DNA of 64,000 bases from Sphingomonas sp. CBMAI 2297 (GTDB taxonomy: Bacteria; Pseudomonadota; Alphaproteobacteria; Sphingomonadales; Sphingomonadaceae): NCBI RefSeq assembly GCF_029870595.1, contig NZ_JAPDIR010000003.1, positions 124,001 through 188,000 on the forward strand, in the 5' to 3' direction. Of the stretch, positions 1-6,902 are shown piece by piece (the first letter of the stretch is position 1; every line of letters starts with the position of its first letter). The translations under genes were made by a program, and so were the position numbers. Under the pieces are notes generated by a model, which saw nothing but the letters and a program-made list of their open reading frames with translations, did not search any database and had not been told where the DNA came from.

Positions 1-381
1 GCGATCGTTCAGCGGCACGGCGATCGCGCCCGAGGGGAGCACGCCGTTGTTGATCGGATTGCGGGTGACCCCGTTGCCGCCCACCGGCGCGGGCGGCTGG
101 CCCGGACGGACGATCAGCGTGCCGCTGTCGGCAACCTCGCCGCGCGGCAGGATGACCGAGGCGGAGATCGTCGCGTCGCCACTATCGATGCCGCCGATCG
201 CGGCGGGGTTCCACCAGAGCGACGCGGCGCCGGTATCGGCGGCCTCGCCCGAAAAGGCACGGCCGGCCGCGCGGGCCGATTGTTCCTGGAGATAGAAGGC
301 CTGGGCCTGGGCAGCCTGGGAGAAGCCGAGCAGCGCGGTCAGCGCGCTGCCGGCGGCCAGCGAATATTTGAAGGGGGACAT
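1..381 (-). CDS. FadL/OmpP1-family outer-membrane protein (partial, 5' end only)
   Basis: The gene starts at an ATG at 381 on the minus strand and runs off the left edge; about 127 residues are visible. It begins with a signal peptide (MSPFKYSLAAG to about AQA), then a segment with AFYLQEQS, GRAFSGEA and SLWWNPAAI. This pattern (mature N-terminus rich in Gln/Glu, then G-R-A-F-S-G-E-A and N-P-A) is typical of the FadL/TodX beta-barrels that move long-chain fatty acids or other hydrophobic compounds across the outer membrane. The substrate cannot be told from the visible part. The palindrome GTACGCGTAC lies at about 396-405, just upstream of the start. Confidence 0.75.
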   Translation of the reverse strand, partial: MSPFKYSLAAGSALTALLGFSQAAQAQAFYLQEQSARAAGRAFSGEAADTGAASLWWNPAAIGGIDSGDATISASVILPRGEVADSGTLIVRPGQPPAPVGGNGVTRNPINNGVLPSGAIAVPLNDR

Positions 382-430
382 CGGGGTAATCCTTGTACGC
401 GTACGGATACTGAGAACTCGGAAACGCGCG

Positions 431-850
431 TCAGCGCACGCGGGTCCAGGTCTGGGTGCGGCAGAAGGGCTTGAACACGCAGCCGCGCAGATTGAGCTGG
501 TCGTTGCCGGTCATGGTGATCTCGGCGCTATAGGTCTTGCCGTCCTCGGCATTGTAGATCTTGCCGCCATACCAGCCGCCATTCTGCGCGCTGAAGCCGG
601 ACAGGATCTGCAGCCCCATCAGCTTGCGCGTGCGCAGCGCCGCGGTGCCGTTGTTGCTGTCGGGCAGGTTCGGATTGGTGCGCAACTTGTCCGACCCGAC
701 GATCTTGCCGCAGATCGACGCGCCGCACCGAGTGATCTCGACGATACCGTTGTGAACGGGGGTCTTCCAGCGGCCGACCACGGCATCGGCGGGCTGGAGC
801 GCGGGGGCCGCCGCGACGGCAAGCCCCATCAGCAAAGCCAACATAGGCAT
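431..850 (-). CDS. DUF2147-family exported protein
   Basis: A small periplasmic protein of about 139 residues. The start at 850 is chosen because a GAGGAG ribosome site lies just upstream and because it begins directly with a signal peptide (MPMLALLMGLAVAAAPA); an in-frame start 15 codons earlier has no such site. The mature part has VGRWKTP, four cysteines, KIVGSDKLRTNPN and YNAEDGKTYSAE, the typical layout of DUF2147 proteins (a lipocalin-like small barrel of unknown function). It lies upstream of the FadL-like gene on the same strand and may be co-transcribed with it. It has no visible link to the flagellar genes next door. Confidence 0.75.
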   Translation of the reverse strand: MPMLALLMGLAVAAAPALQPADAVVGRWKTPVHNGIVEITRCGASICGKIVGSDKLRTNPNLPDSNNGTAALRTRKLMGLQILSGFSAQNGGWYGGKIYNAEDGKTYSAEITMTGNDQLNLRGCVFKPFCRTQTWTRVR

Positions 851-1027
851 ACTCTCCTCGAGGGAACTCCATGCCGCGCTCTGCCGGCCGGTCATGGAAG
901 GAACGGCATCGCGCTTTCGAACGCGAAACCGGTGGCGCCTCCCTAGGTTCCCAAAATCCGGTATGCAATTGCGTTCGGATTTGAAACTGAAAAGCCGAGG
1001 ATGCCGTAGCGGAATGAAGGGGGCGGA

Positions 1028-1456
1028 TCAGGCCTTGAGATCGAGCTTGGCCAGTTCGACTCGGACGCGCAGCTCGATATCGGAGAGGATCGCGGCGAGC
1101 GCGGGATCGTCGGTGCGCTCGAAAGTCTCGGACCATTCGACGATCGCCTGGAGCCGCGCCGGGCTGACCACCCCGGCGACCAGCTCGCGATGGAGCTGGT
1201 CGAGCATGTCGATGCCGCGCTGGGCATCGACCGCCTGCTTGCGGCGGCGCTCGATCATCGGATCGGCGGCGGCGAGCGTGACGAGCATCGCGACCGAGGG
1301 GTTGAGCGCCTGGGTGGTTCCCGCGCCCGCTCCCGGGGGCAGGGGCGCCGGTGCAGCCGGGGCTTCCCCCTCCCCCACCGAGAAGCCGGACGCGACCTTG
1401 GGCAGCGCCGCCATCAGGCTGTGCAGCAAGGGTGCCTGCAGGTTCTCGATCCGCAC
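1028..1456 (-). CDS. fliX: Flagellar assembly regulator FliX
   Basis: A 142-residue protein resembling FliX, the class II flagellar assembly regulator of Caulobacter, which couples completion of the early basal body to FlbD activity. The visible match is the helical C-terminal half (DPMIERRRKQAVDAQRGIDMLD, then ELVAGVVSPARLQAIVEW and repeated acidic helices) and the divergent position next to flgI, the same arrangement as in Caulobacter. The start is a GTG at 1456 with GGAGG upstream. A low-complexity Pro/Ala/Gly linker occupies residues 30-50. An FlbD homologue, the expected partner, is encoded at 13728. Confidence 0.8.
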   Translation of the reverse strand: MRIENLQAPLLHSLMAALPKVASGFSVGEGEAPAAPAPLPPGAGAGTTQALNPSVAMLVTLAAADPMIERRRKQAVDAQRGIDMLDQLHRELVAGVVSPARLQAIVEWSETFERTDDPALAAILSDIELRVRVELAKLDLKA

Positions 1457-1503
1457 GAAAACTCGTCCTCCGGGCCCGCATGGCCCTTCTTCTATCCTAT
1501 AAG
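1453..1503 (+). promoter_or_regulatory. Predicted flagellar promoter of flgI with ftr-like site
   Basis: TCCTATAAG at 1495-1503 resembles the TCCTATAAT box found before many genes of this cluster. An A-rich imperfect palindrome (CACGAAAACTCGTCC) is centred about 38 bp upstream, the same spacing as the better sites at 20898, 35094 and 9754. It overlaps the fliX start codon, so it could act on both genes. The hexamer here (TATAAG) is weaker than in the other copies. Confidence 0.4.
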
Positions 1504-1538
1504 AGAATTATCGGAAATTTTCCACTTCCAGGGGTTAT

Positions 1539-2642
1539 ATGCCGCGCTTCGCCGCTTCCATGATCGCCCTGCTGCTGAGCCTGGGCCTCGCACCGGCCGC
1601 CATGGCCCAGACGCGGATCAAGGACGTCGTCAACGTCGAGAACGTCCGCGACAACCAGCTAGTCGGCTATGGCCTGGTCGTCGGCCTGGCCGGCACGGGC
1701 GATCGCCTGCGCAACACGCCGTTCACCGAGGAATCGATGCAGGCCATGCTCGAGCGCATGGGCGTGAACATCCGCGGGACAGAGATGAAGACGCAGAACG
1801 TCGCCGCCGTCTCGATCACCGCGACGATGCCGCCCTTCGCCCGCTCGGGCTCGCGGATCGACGTCCAGGTCTCGGCGCTGGGCGACGCGACCAGCCTGCA
1901 GGGCGGGACGCTGATCGTCTCGTCGCTGCGCGGCCTGGACGGCGAGATCTATGCGGTGGCGCAGGGCAATGTCGCAGTCTCCGGCTTCAAGGGCCAGGGT
2001 GCCGCGGCCAGCGTGAGCCGGGGCGTGACCACCTCCGCCCGCATCGCCGGCGGCGCGATTATCGAGCGCGAGGTGCCCTATTCGCTCCTCTCGGCCAATG
2101 GCCTGAAGCTGGCGCTCAAGAACCCCGACTTCGCCACCGCCGATCGCATCGCCGGCGCGATCAACGCCAAATATCCGGGCAGCGCCGCGGTGCTGGACCC
2201 GGCGACCGTGCAGCTCACGGCGGGTTCGAACTTCGTCGGCAACGTGATCGACCTGGTCACCCGCATCGGCGAACTGTCGGTCAAGGTCGACCAGCCGGCG
2301 CGCGTGGTGATCAACGAAGCCTCGGGCACGGTGGTGATGAACGCCGATGTGCGGATCACGCCGGTGGCGATCGCCCAGGGCGGCCTGACCATCACCGTCA
2401 CCGAAAGCCCGCAGGTCTCGCAGCCGGCACCGTTCTCGAACGGCCAGACCACGGTGGTGCCGCGCACCAACGTGCAGGTGAACGACGGCAACGGCGCCAG
2501 CCTGGCGATGGTCGACGGCGCCAGCCTGCAGACGCTGGTGAGCGGGCTCAACACGCTGGGCGTCTCCCCGCGCGACCTGATCACCATACTTCAGGCGATC
2601 AAGAGCGCCGGCGCCCTCCAGGCCGATATCGAGGTGCAGTGA
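1539..2642 (+). CDS. flgI: Flagellar P-ring protein FlgI
   Basis: FlgI forms the periplasmic P ring around the flagellar rod. The 367-residue product has a signal peptide (MPRFAASMIALLLSLGLAPAAMA, cut before QTRIKD) and family blocks such as RIKDVVNVENVRDNQLVGYG, GLAGTGD, NVAAVSITATMPPF, SALGDATSLQGGTL and a conserved C-terminus (LGVSPRDLITILQAIKSAGAL). Length is normal for the family. AGGGG stands just upstream of the ATG. Its stop codon overlaps the start of flgJ (ATGA), so the two are translationally coupled. It heads a short operon with flgJ and the flgN-like gene. Confidence 0.96.
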   Translation: MPRFAASMIALLLSLGLAPAAMAQTRIKDVVNVENVRDNQLVGYGLVVGLAGTGDRLRNTPFTEESMQAMLERMGVNIRGTEMKTQNVAAVSITATMPPFARSGSRIDVQVSALGDATSLQGGTLIVSSLRGLDGEIYAVAQGNVAVSGFKGQGAAASVSRGVTTSARIAGGAIIEREVPYSLLSANGLKLALKNPDFATADRIAGAINAKYPGSAAVLDPATVQLTAGSNFVGNVIDLVTRIGELSVKVDQPARVVINEASGTVVMNADVRITPVAIAQGGLTITVTESPQVSQPAPFSNGQTTVVPRTNVQVNDGNGASLAMVDGASLQTLVSGLNTLGVSPRDLITILQAIKSAGALQADIEVQ

Positions 2643-2944
2643 TGCGCGACGTGACTTCCGCCACCGGGCCGCAGATCCCGGCCGCGACGAACAATCCGAA
2701 GCTCGACGCCAAGAACCGCGAGACCGCGAAGAATTTCGAGGCGGTGTTCCTCGGCCAGATGACCCAGCTCATGCTCGAGAGCGTGCAGCAGGGCGACGGG
2801 GCATTCTCCGGCGGGCATGGCGAGGAAATGTTCCGCGGCATCATGGCCGAGAAGCTGGGCAACGCGATCGCCGATCGCGGCGGCATCGGCCTGGCGCCGG
2901 TGGTGCTCGACCAGATCATCAAGCTCCAACAGGGTAACAAGTAA
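2642..2944 (+). CDS. flgJ: Rod-binding protein FlgJ (N-terminal rod-cap domain only)
   Basis: A 100-residue protein matching only the N-terminal rod-cap/chaperone domain of FlgJ: KNFEAVFLGQMTQLMLESV, then GGHGEEMFRGIMAEKLGNAIA and GIGLAPVVLDQI. The C-terminal muramidase domain present in enteric FlgJ is missing, as is usual in alphaproteobacteria, so the peptidoglycan-cutting step must be done by a separate enzyme. The muramidase-like gene at 37333 is the obvious candidate. It overlaps flgI by 1 nt and abuts the next gene. Confidence 0.9.
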   Translation: MRDVTSATGPQIPAATNNPKLDAKNRETAKNFEAVFLGQMTQLMLESVQQGDGAFSGGHGEEMFRGIMAEKLGNAIADRGGIGLAPVVLDQIIKLQQGNK

Positions 2945-3370
2945 ATGACCGAGCAGCTCATCGACGCGATGGTGTCCCTCACCCAGATCATGGAGGAGGA
3001 GAGCGATCGGCTGGGCCGGGGCCCCTATTTCCCCGAGCTGCCCGAGATCGCCCAGGCCAAGCTGCGCCTCACCGGCCGGATCGAGGCCGAAGTGGCGCGG
3101 ATGAAGCGCGAGGCACCCGACGACTGGGCCGAACGCCTCGACCCCGAAGCGCGCGCGACGCTGGCCGAGGCCAGCCGCGGCCTGCGTGAGGCCTCGGCCG
3201 TCAATGCCCGGATCCTCGCGCGCCAGATCGAGCTCTCGGTCGAGATGATGGGCGCGATCGCCGCCGAGGCGCAGCGCCTGACCGGCAGCCGCAGCATGAC
3301 CTATGGCGCCTGTGGCGGCCTGGGCGGGATGGACGCTCCGGCGCCGATCTCGATCAACGCGCGGCTCTGA
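2945..3370 (+). CDS. FlgN-like flagellar chaperone/basal-body protein
   Basis: A 141-residue, mostly helical, soluble protein starting directly after the flgJ stop. The N-terminus (LIDAMVSLTQIMEEESDRLGRG) and the mid-protein long helices ending in SVNARILARQIE-like sequence resemble the FlgN family of hook-filament junction chaperones and similar short proteins found after flgJ in alphaproteobacteria. The product would hold FlgK and FlgL before export. Assignment rests on position and weak pattern similarity. It is the last gene before the foreign-looking islet. Confidence 0.6.
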   Translation: MTEQLIDAMVSLTQIMEEESDRLGRGPYFPELPEIAQAKLRLTGRIEAEVARMKREAPDDWAERLDPEARATLAEASRGLREASAVNARILARQIELSVEMMGAIAAEAQRLTGSRSMTYGACGGLGGMDAPAPISINARL

Positions 3371-3546
3371 TCCTCCTGCGCCGGGCCGCGCTTCCAGGGC
3401 GCGGAAGTTTCCGAAGTTTGCACCATCGGGGCGTGTGCGGCGGCGGGAAACCGGCGCCGACCGGGCCCGATACATCCTATATTGCAAGGGGCGGCCGATA
3501 GCTCGCTCCCGCTTGCGGGATCGCGACCTTGCTTCCCATCTCCCAG

Positions 3547-4347
3547 CTATCCTGTGATGCGCTGCTGCGCGTCCGACACAATTGCCGCGTCTCGGAAGAA
3601 CTCCAAGATGCTGGACCATTCGCCAGTCAAATATGCTCGCCGCAACTTTATCGTGAGCGCTCCTTTTGACAGTGAATCCAGGAATCTTATCGAGATAAAA
3701 TGGCGACTCCCTGAATATGCTTGCAGGACATTGTAGAACACGCGCGCAGTTCTTCCATTACCATCGGAAAATGGGTGCGCATGCACGATCCCAACATATC
3801 CCACTGCGGCACATAGGGCATTCTTCGTAGAGATATTATCTTCTATAAATTTAAAGAGATTGATCAAAATATACTCTATTTCCTTCGCCGGAGGAAATAT
3901 AGTTACAGAATTATTATTATCTGGCTTGATTTGAACTGAGCCAACTCTGAATCTGGTTCCACCAATGTTAGAACGAGTGTGGATATCCATGATCAAATCC
4001 CTGAGGCTATCGCGACTCATATCCGTCGTTTTACGAATGCAGGCACGATAAACTTGGAACTCTTCCAGCATTCTTGATTGATGCCAGCTCTCTTCCTGCA
4101 ATGGCGACTTCGCCATATATGCCGCCAGATCATCCCGGAATCCCGGCAGGGTAGCAGCATCCCCCAAACCATCCTTGTACAAGTTTGTCACGAGCGTTCG
4201 CACGCTTGACTCCGAAGATTCGCACGCTCCCGATGACACCATTTCCATCGATGTCGCCAAAATGGTAGTTTTCAATTTTGTGACATCTGGAAAAGTCAGC
4301 CGAATTGGAGCAAATATCCTCCTGCCCTGTTCACGAGTATTTCTCAT
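3547..4347 (-). CDS. Fic-domain protein (predicted AMP/NMP transferase)
   Basis: A 266-residue protein with a complete Fic active-site motif, HPFSDGNGRTAR, at residues 191-202; the His is the catalytic base and the GNGR loop binds nucleotide. The flap region (GGTRFRVGSVQI near 129-140) and FPPAKEIEYI (151-160) match the family layout. Fic enzymes usually move AMP from ATP to a hydroxyl on a target protein and occur as toxins, effectors or housekeeping regulators. I could not find a clear inhibitory [S/T]xxxE[G/N] helix in this protein or in its neighbours, so its class is open. Base composition is markedly richer in A+T than the flagellar genes around it, which suggests recent transfer. It is divergent from the double-glycine-leader gene. 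Confidence 0.85.
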   Translation of the reverse strand: MRNTREQGRRIFAPIRLTFPDVTKLKTTILATSMEMVSSGACESSESSVRTLVTNLYKDGLGDAATLPGFRDDLAAYMAKSPLQEESWHQSRMLEEFQVYRACIRKTTDMSRDSLRDLIMDIHTRSNIGGTRFRVGSVQIKPDNNNSVTIFPPAKEIEYILINLFKFIEDNISTKNALCAAVGYVGIVHAHPFSDGNGRTARVFYNVLQAYSGSRHFISIRFLDSLSKGALTIKLRRAYLTGEWSSILEFFRDAAIVSDAQQRITG

Positions 4348-4454
4348 CGTCTCTCTCTATGGGCATATGGCGATAAGATCAGCAGATATCATTTCCCATG
4401 ATCGCCGCAAGATCGCGGCAAATTGCCTTTGTTGTTCAAGAAAAAGGGAAACCG

Positions 4455-5117
4455 ATGCGCCTTCTGACGCAATCCGAGATTGATATCGTCGCCGGCGGCG
4501 GGGGATCGTCCAATGATTGGACCTGGACCGTTACCGCCCCTCACGATTGGCCGGACTATGACGACCCCTCGAACTATAACGATCCGAACCCGGACGGCGC
4601 GGGCCCGAGCGGCGGTGGCGGCGGCGGCGCCCAGGATCACTATAACGCCAGCGATTTCCGCACAACGGCAACGGGCGCCGACCTAGTCGAATTGGAACGC
4701 GCAATCGACTATATTGCCCTCTCGCCGACCGGAAGAGCCATATTGGATTGGGCGAAGAGCAACAACATCACAATTAAGATAGATCACGGAAATCGTGATT
4801 CCAATCGCTTGGACACCAAGGAAATCACCTGGGATCCGTTCGGAGCCCTGCACCTGAAGGATGATACTGGCAAATATATCGACAAGTATCAGTCCGCCGC
4901 CCTAGGACTTATTCATGAAATTGCCCATCTTTACTATGCGGCAAATTTCTCCGGGTTCGGCCCATCCCCGGATCCGAAATGGCATACGGTAGATGAGCAG
5001 TACATCATACAGCATTGGGAGTCGGATATCGCCAAGGACCTGGGTGAGCCGTCTAGAACAAATCATTTCGGCGATTCGTATGACGAACCTGATTCTGTCA
5101 CCGCCGACGGGCCTTAA
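4455..5117 (+). CDS. Double-glycine-leader protein with HExxH metallopeptidase-like domain
   Basis: A 220-residue protein; the start is set at 4455 by AGGGAA upstream and by the N-terminus. Residues 1-15 (MRLLTQSEIDIVAGG) have the form of a bacteriocin double-glycine leader (Leu-Ser/Thr-x-x-Glu-Ile/Leu-x-x-Val-x-Gly-Gly), normally cut by a C39-peptidase ABC exporter. A Gly/Asp/Pro-rich linker (16-62) follows. The folded C-terminal domain has HEIAH at 154-158 and acidic residues downstream (DE at 180-181, E189, D191), as in zincin metallopeptidases; the layout is loosely like M91/NleD-type effectors. Neither the exporter nor the target is in the window. I infer a secreted peptidase or toxin; the function is unproven. 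Confidence 0.65.
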   Translation: MRLLTQSEIDIVAGGGGSSNDWTWTVTAPHDWPDYDDPSNYNDPNPDGAGPSGGGGGGAQDHYNASDFRTTATGADLVELERAIDYIALSPTGRAILDWAKSNNITIKIDHGNRDSNRLDTKEITWDPFGALHLKDDTGKYIDKYQSAALGLIHEIAHLYYAANFSGFGPSPDPKWHTVDEQYIIQHWESDIAKDLGEPSRTNHFGDSYDEPDSVTADGP

Positions 5118-5186
5118 TGGCCTGCGCCGAATTTGAGATTTGAACCGCCACTGGCCACAAGTCCAGATACCATGGAGATACAGGCG

Positions 5187-5666
5187 ATGCGCCTTCTTAC
5201 CATATTTGCAGCGCTCCTGATTTCATCTACCAGCTATTCGGTCGCCGCAGACCCCTTCATCTCAGAGAGTCCAGTTGAATTCGCTTCCGCGGAAGAGGCG
5301 ATTTCGACATCCGATGCCGTCGATTTGATGAGCGTCGATCCGCGATTGTCCTTTCGCGCCAATCTGGACCCGTCCGACCTGGGATCGGCTGCCAAGCACG
5401 TTCGGATATCGTCCGTAGATCGCGCGCAATGGGCCACGATCTCGCAAGCGGTGCGCTCCCTGTCCCCCGGCAAAACAACATCGATATTGCCGGATGTCAG
5501 GATCGGCCTGGTATTTTACCGCCATGGCGCGCCCATTTTTTCACTTTTCTCCGAGAAACCAAACGGATCCTCGGAAAAGGTTCCTGCCTATCTGAACGGC
5601 AGGAAAGTCGATATTTCCACCTCCGCTCTCGACAAGCTGCTATCGCTCGCACCCCGGCACGAATGA
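5187..5666 (+). CDS. Small exported protein of unknown function
   Basis: A 159-residue protein with a clear signal peptide (MRLLTIFAALLISSTSYSVAA, cut before DPF). GGAGAT at 5174-5179 supports this start over an in-frame ATG at 5172. The mature part is soluble with no motif I recognise. The segment just after the signal peptide (about PVEFASAEEAISTSDAVDLM) is encoded by DNA that recurs almost unchanged at 6183-6250. Position directly after the metallopeptidase-like gene suggests a partner or periplasmic immunity role, but that is inference only. Confidence 0.55.
   Translation: MRLLTIFAALLISSTSYSVAADPFISESPVEFASAEEAISTSDAVDLMSVDPRLSFRANLDPSDLGSAAKHVRISSVDRAQWATISQAVRSLSPGKTTSILPDVRIGLVFYRHGAPIFSLFSEKPNGSSEKVPAYLNGRKVDISTSALDKLLSLAPRHE
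5272..5339 (+). repeat. 68-bp direct repeat, copy 1
   Basis: This stretch inside the exported-protein gene is repeated at 6183-6250 with 3 mismatches in 68 positions. It encodes the region just after the signal peptide. See the copy at 6183. Confidence 0.85.
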
Positions 5667-5755
5667 TCCAACGGTACGCAAGGGCATCCGCGTCGTGTAG
5701 CGGCAGCATCATGGCCATACCGACCGGCAGAACGACGTCGGCCGGCAGGAAAGGA

Positions 5756-6178
5756 ATGTATCCAGTCATGTGGCTAGAGCTTGCCGGCATTGCGATGACG
5801 GGGCTGAGTGCGCCCGCCGCAAGCACGCAGGGCAGCGCTACCGGCCGCCGGGCGCCGGAGCGGGTGAACACGACGATATCCGCCGCATGCAGCGGCAGCA
5901 TCGTCGCGCTGCAGTATCAGAATGGCTATCGCGGGAATCCCTCGAAGTTCCTGGCCCTGACGGTGGATGGAAGAGCCGTTCCCGGTGCCAGCAATATGGT
6001 CCGGAGCATTGCGCGGTCGCGAGAAATAGACACGGCCGAGGTGATGTATTGCTCCAAGGATCGGAAATCCGTGAACGCCGACATCGTCATCAATTTCTCG
6101 CACGGCGCATCCGCCGGCGCCCGACTGCCGAGCGTCAGTGTTTTTCGTTTGAAGAACAACGCACTGACACATGAGTAG
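5756..6178 (+). CDS. Small hypothetical protein, possibly exported
   Basis: An open frame of 140 codons from an ATG at 5756, preceded by AGGAAAGGA. The N-terminus (MYPVMWLELAGIAMTGLSAPAAS) could be a weak signal peptide. The body contains GSIVALQYQNGYRG, LALTVDGRAVPG, VMYCSKDRKSVNADIVIN and a Val-rich tail. No family is recognised. It sits between the full exported gene and its broken copy, so it belongs to the same islet. The frame stays open upstream to 5429, overlapping the previous gene, so the start is uncertain. Confidence 0.45.
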   Translation: MYPVMWLELAGIAMTGLSAPAASTQGSATGRRAPERVNTTISAACSGSIVALQYQNGYRGNPSKFLALTVDGRAVPGASNMVRSIARSREIDTAEVMYCSKDRKSVNADIVINFSHGASAGARLPSVSVFRLKNNALTHE

Positions 6179-6182
6179 AGCG

Positions 6183-6280
6183 CAGTGGAATTCGCGTCCG
6201 CGGAAGAGGCGATTTCGACATCCGATGCCGTGGATTTGATGAGCGTCGATCGCGGGAAAGCCCGAAAAGGCCAGGAGTGA
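6183..6280 (+). pseudogene. Fragment of the exported-protein gene (68-bp direct repeat, copy 2)
   Basis: Positions 6183-6250 repeat 5272-5339 with 3 mismatches. Read from GTG at 6185 the fragment still encodes the same ~22 residues (VEFASAEEAISTSDAVDLM), then runs into unrelated sequence and stops at 6280. It has no signal peptide and no downstream half, so it is a relic of duplication or recombination, not a gene. Confidence 0.7.
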
Positions 6281-6305
6281 AGAAGCCGCGAAGGCGCCTC
6301 CACCC

Positions 6306-6387
6306 CGTCACCCCGGCCTTGCGCCGGGGTCCCGCTGTCTCGCCAGCGCAAGAAAAAGCGGAATCCCAGCGCAAGGCCGGGATTACG
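6306..6387. repeat. Dispersed inverted-repeat element, type A
   Basis: Two arms, CGTCACCCCGGCCTTGCGCC.. at 6306 onward and its imperfect reverse complement ending at 6387, enclose a short variable centre. A second copy is at 19514-19595. These are intergenic palindromic elements able to fold into a long hairpin; both copies lie between genes. Confidence 0.85.
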
Positions 6388-6426
6388 GTAGAAAATCAAA
6401 TACTTGTTTGGGGTCCCAACCTAGGG

Positions 6427-6459
6427 AAAGGGGCCCGCGATCCGCTCGCGAACCCCTTT
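6427..6459 (-). terminator. Hairpin downstream of flgB
   Basis: AAAGGGG at 6427-6433 pairs with CCCCTTT at 6453-6459, with an inner CGCGA/TCGCG pairing. It lies 25 bp past the flgB stop. The following run of T is short on either strand, so it is only a likely terminator. Confidence 0.45.
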
Positions 6460-6483
6460 GTCTTCATCCACCGAAGCGGGCAG

Positions 6484-6900
6484 TTACCCGCCCTTCCCCA
6501 CGGCCGTCTTCAGCATGCTCAGCTGCTTGCGATAGAGATTGGTCATCGCCGTGAAATCCGCCTGGACCTGGCCGAGCTTGAGCAGCTGGTCTTCCAGCGT
6601 GACGTTGTTGCCGTCGGGCTTGGTCTCGCTGATGTCCTTGTCGAGCACGATGCCGGCGCCGGCCGGCTGGATCGCGCCCAGGCCCTTCATGCCGGCGGTC
6701 AGCTCGACGCGCGGCTTCGCCACGCGGATGCCGCCGGTGCCGGAATTGCCCAGCAGGTCGGAGAAATCGGCGTCCTCCACCATGCGCGCCTTGAAGCCCG
6801 GAGTCTCGCTGTTGGCGATGTTCTGGGCGATCACGCGCTGGCGATCGGAGAGCGTCTCCATCTGGCGGCGGATGCCGGAGAGGATCGGGGGCATGTCCAT
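6484..6900 (-). CDS. flgB: Flagellar basal-body rod protein FlgB
   Basis: FlgB is a proximal rod subunit of the flagellar axle, exported by the flagellar type III system. The 138-residue product carries the rod-protein signature NIANSETPGFKARM near residue 28 and the FlgB-type C-terminus (DGNNVTLEDQLLKLGQVQADF, then YRKQLSMLKTAVGKG). Length is normal. It follows the giant beta-propeller gene by 2 bp on the same strand, so they form an operon. The usual partners flgC and fliE do not follow; a hairpin and the islet do. Confidence 0.92.
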   Translation of the reverse strand: MDMPPILSGIRRQMETLSDRQRVIAQNIANSETPGFKARMVEDADFSDLLGNSGTGGIRVAKPRVELTAGMKGLGAIQPAGAGIVLDKDISETKPDGNNVTLEDQLLKLGQVQADFTAMTNLYRKQLSMLKTAVGKGG

Positions 6901-6902
6901 GA

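Noticed and set aside
3547..4347. A built-in Fic inhibitory helix ([S/T]xxxE[G/N])
   Set aside because: Near-matches such as the SSESS region do not fit the full motif and are not placed before or after the Fic fold as in known classes.
4455..5210. Shared first codons (GATGCGCCTTCT) of the double-glycine-leader gene and the exported-protein gene
   Set aside because: Only about 12 bases agree and the peptides diverge at once (leader versus signal peptide), so chance is sufficient.
6484..6900. Annotating this gene as flgC
   Set aside because: It has the FlgB-type start (no FlgC-type N-terminus) and FlgB C-terminus LKTAVGKG; no FlgC-like protein is present in the window.
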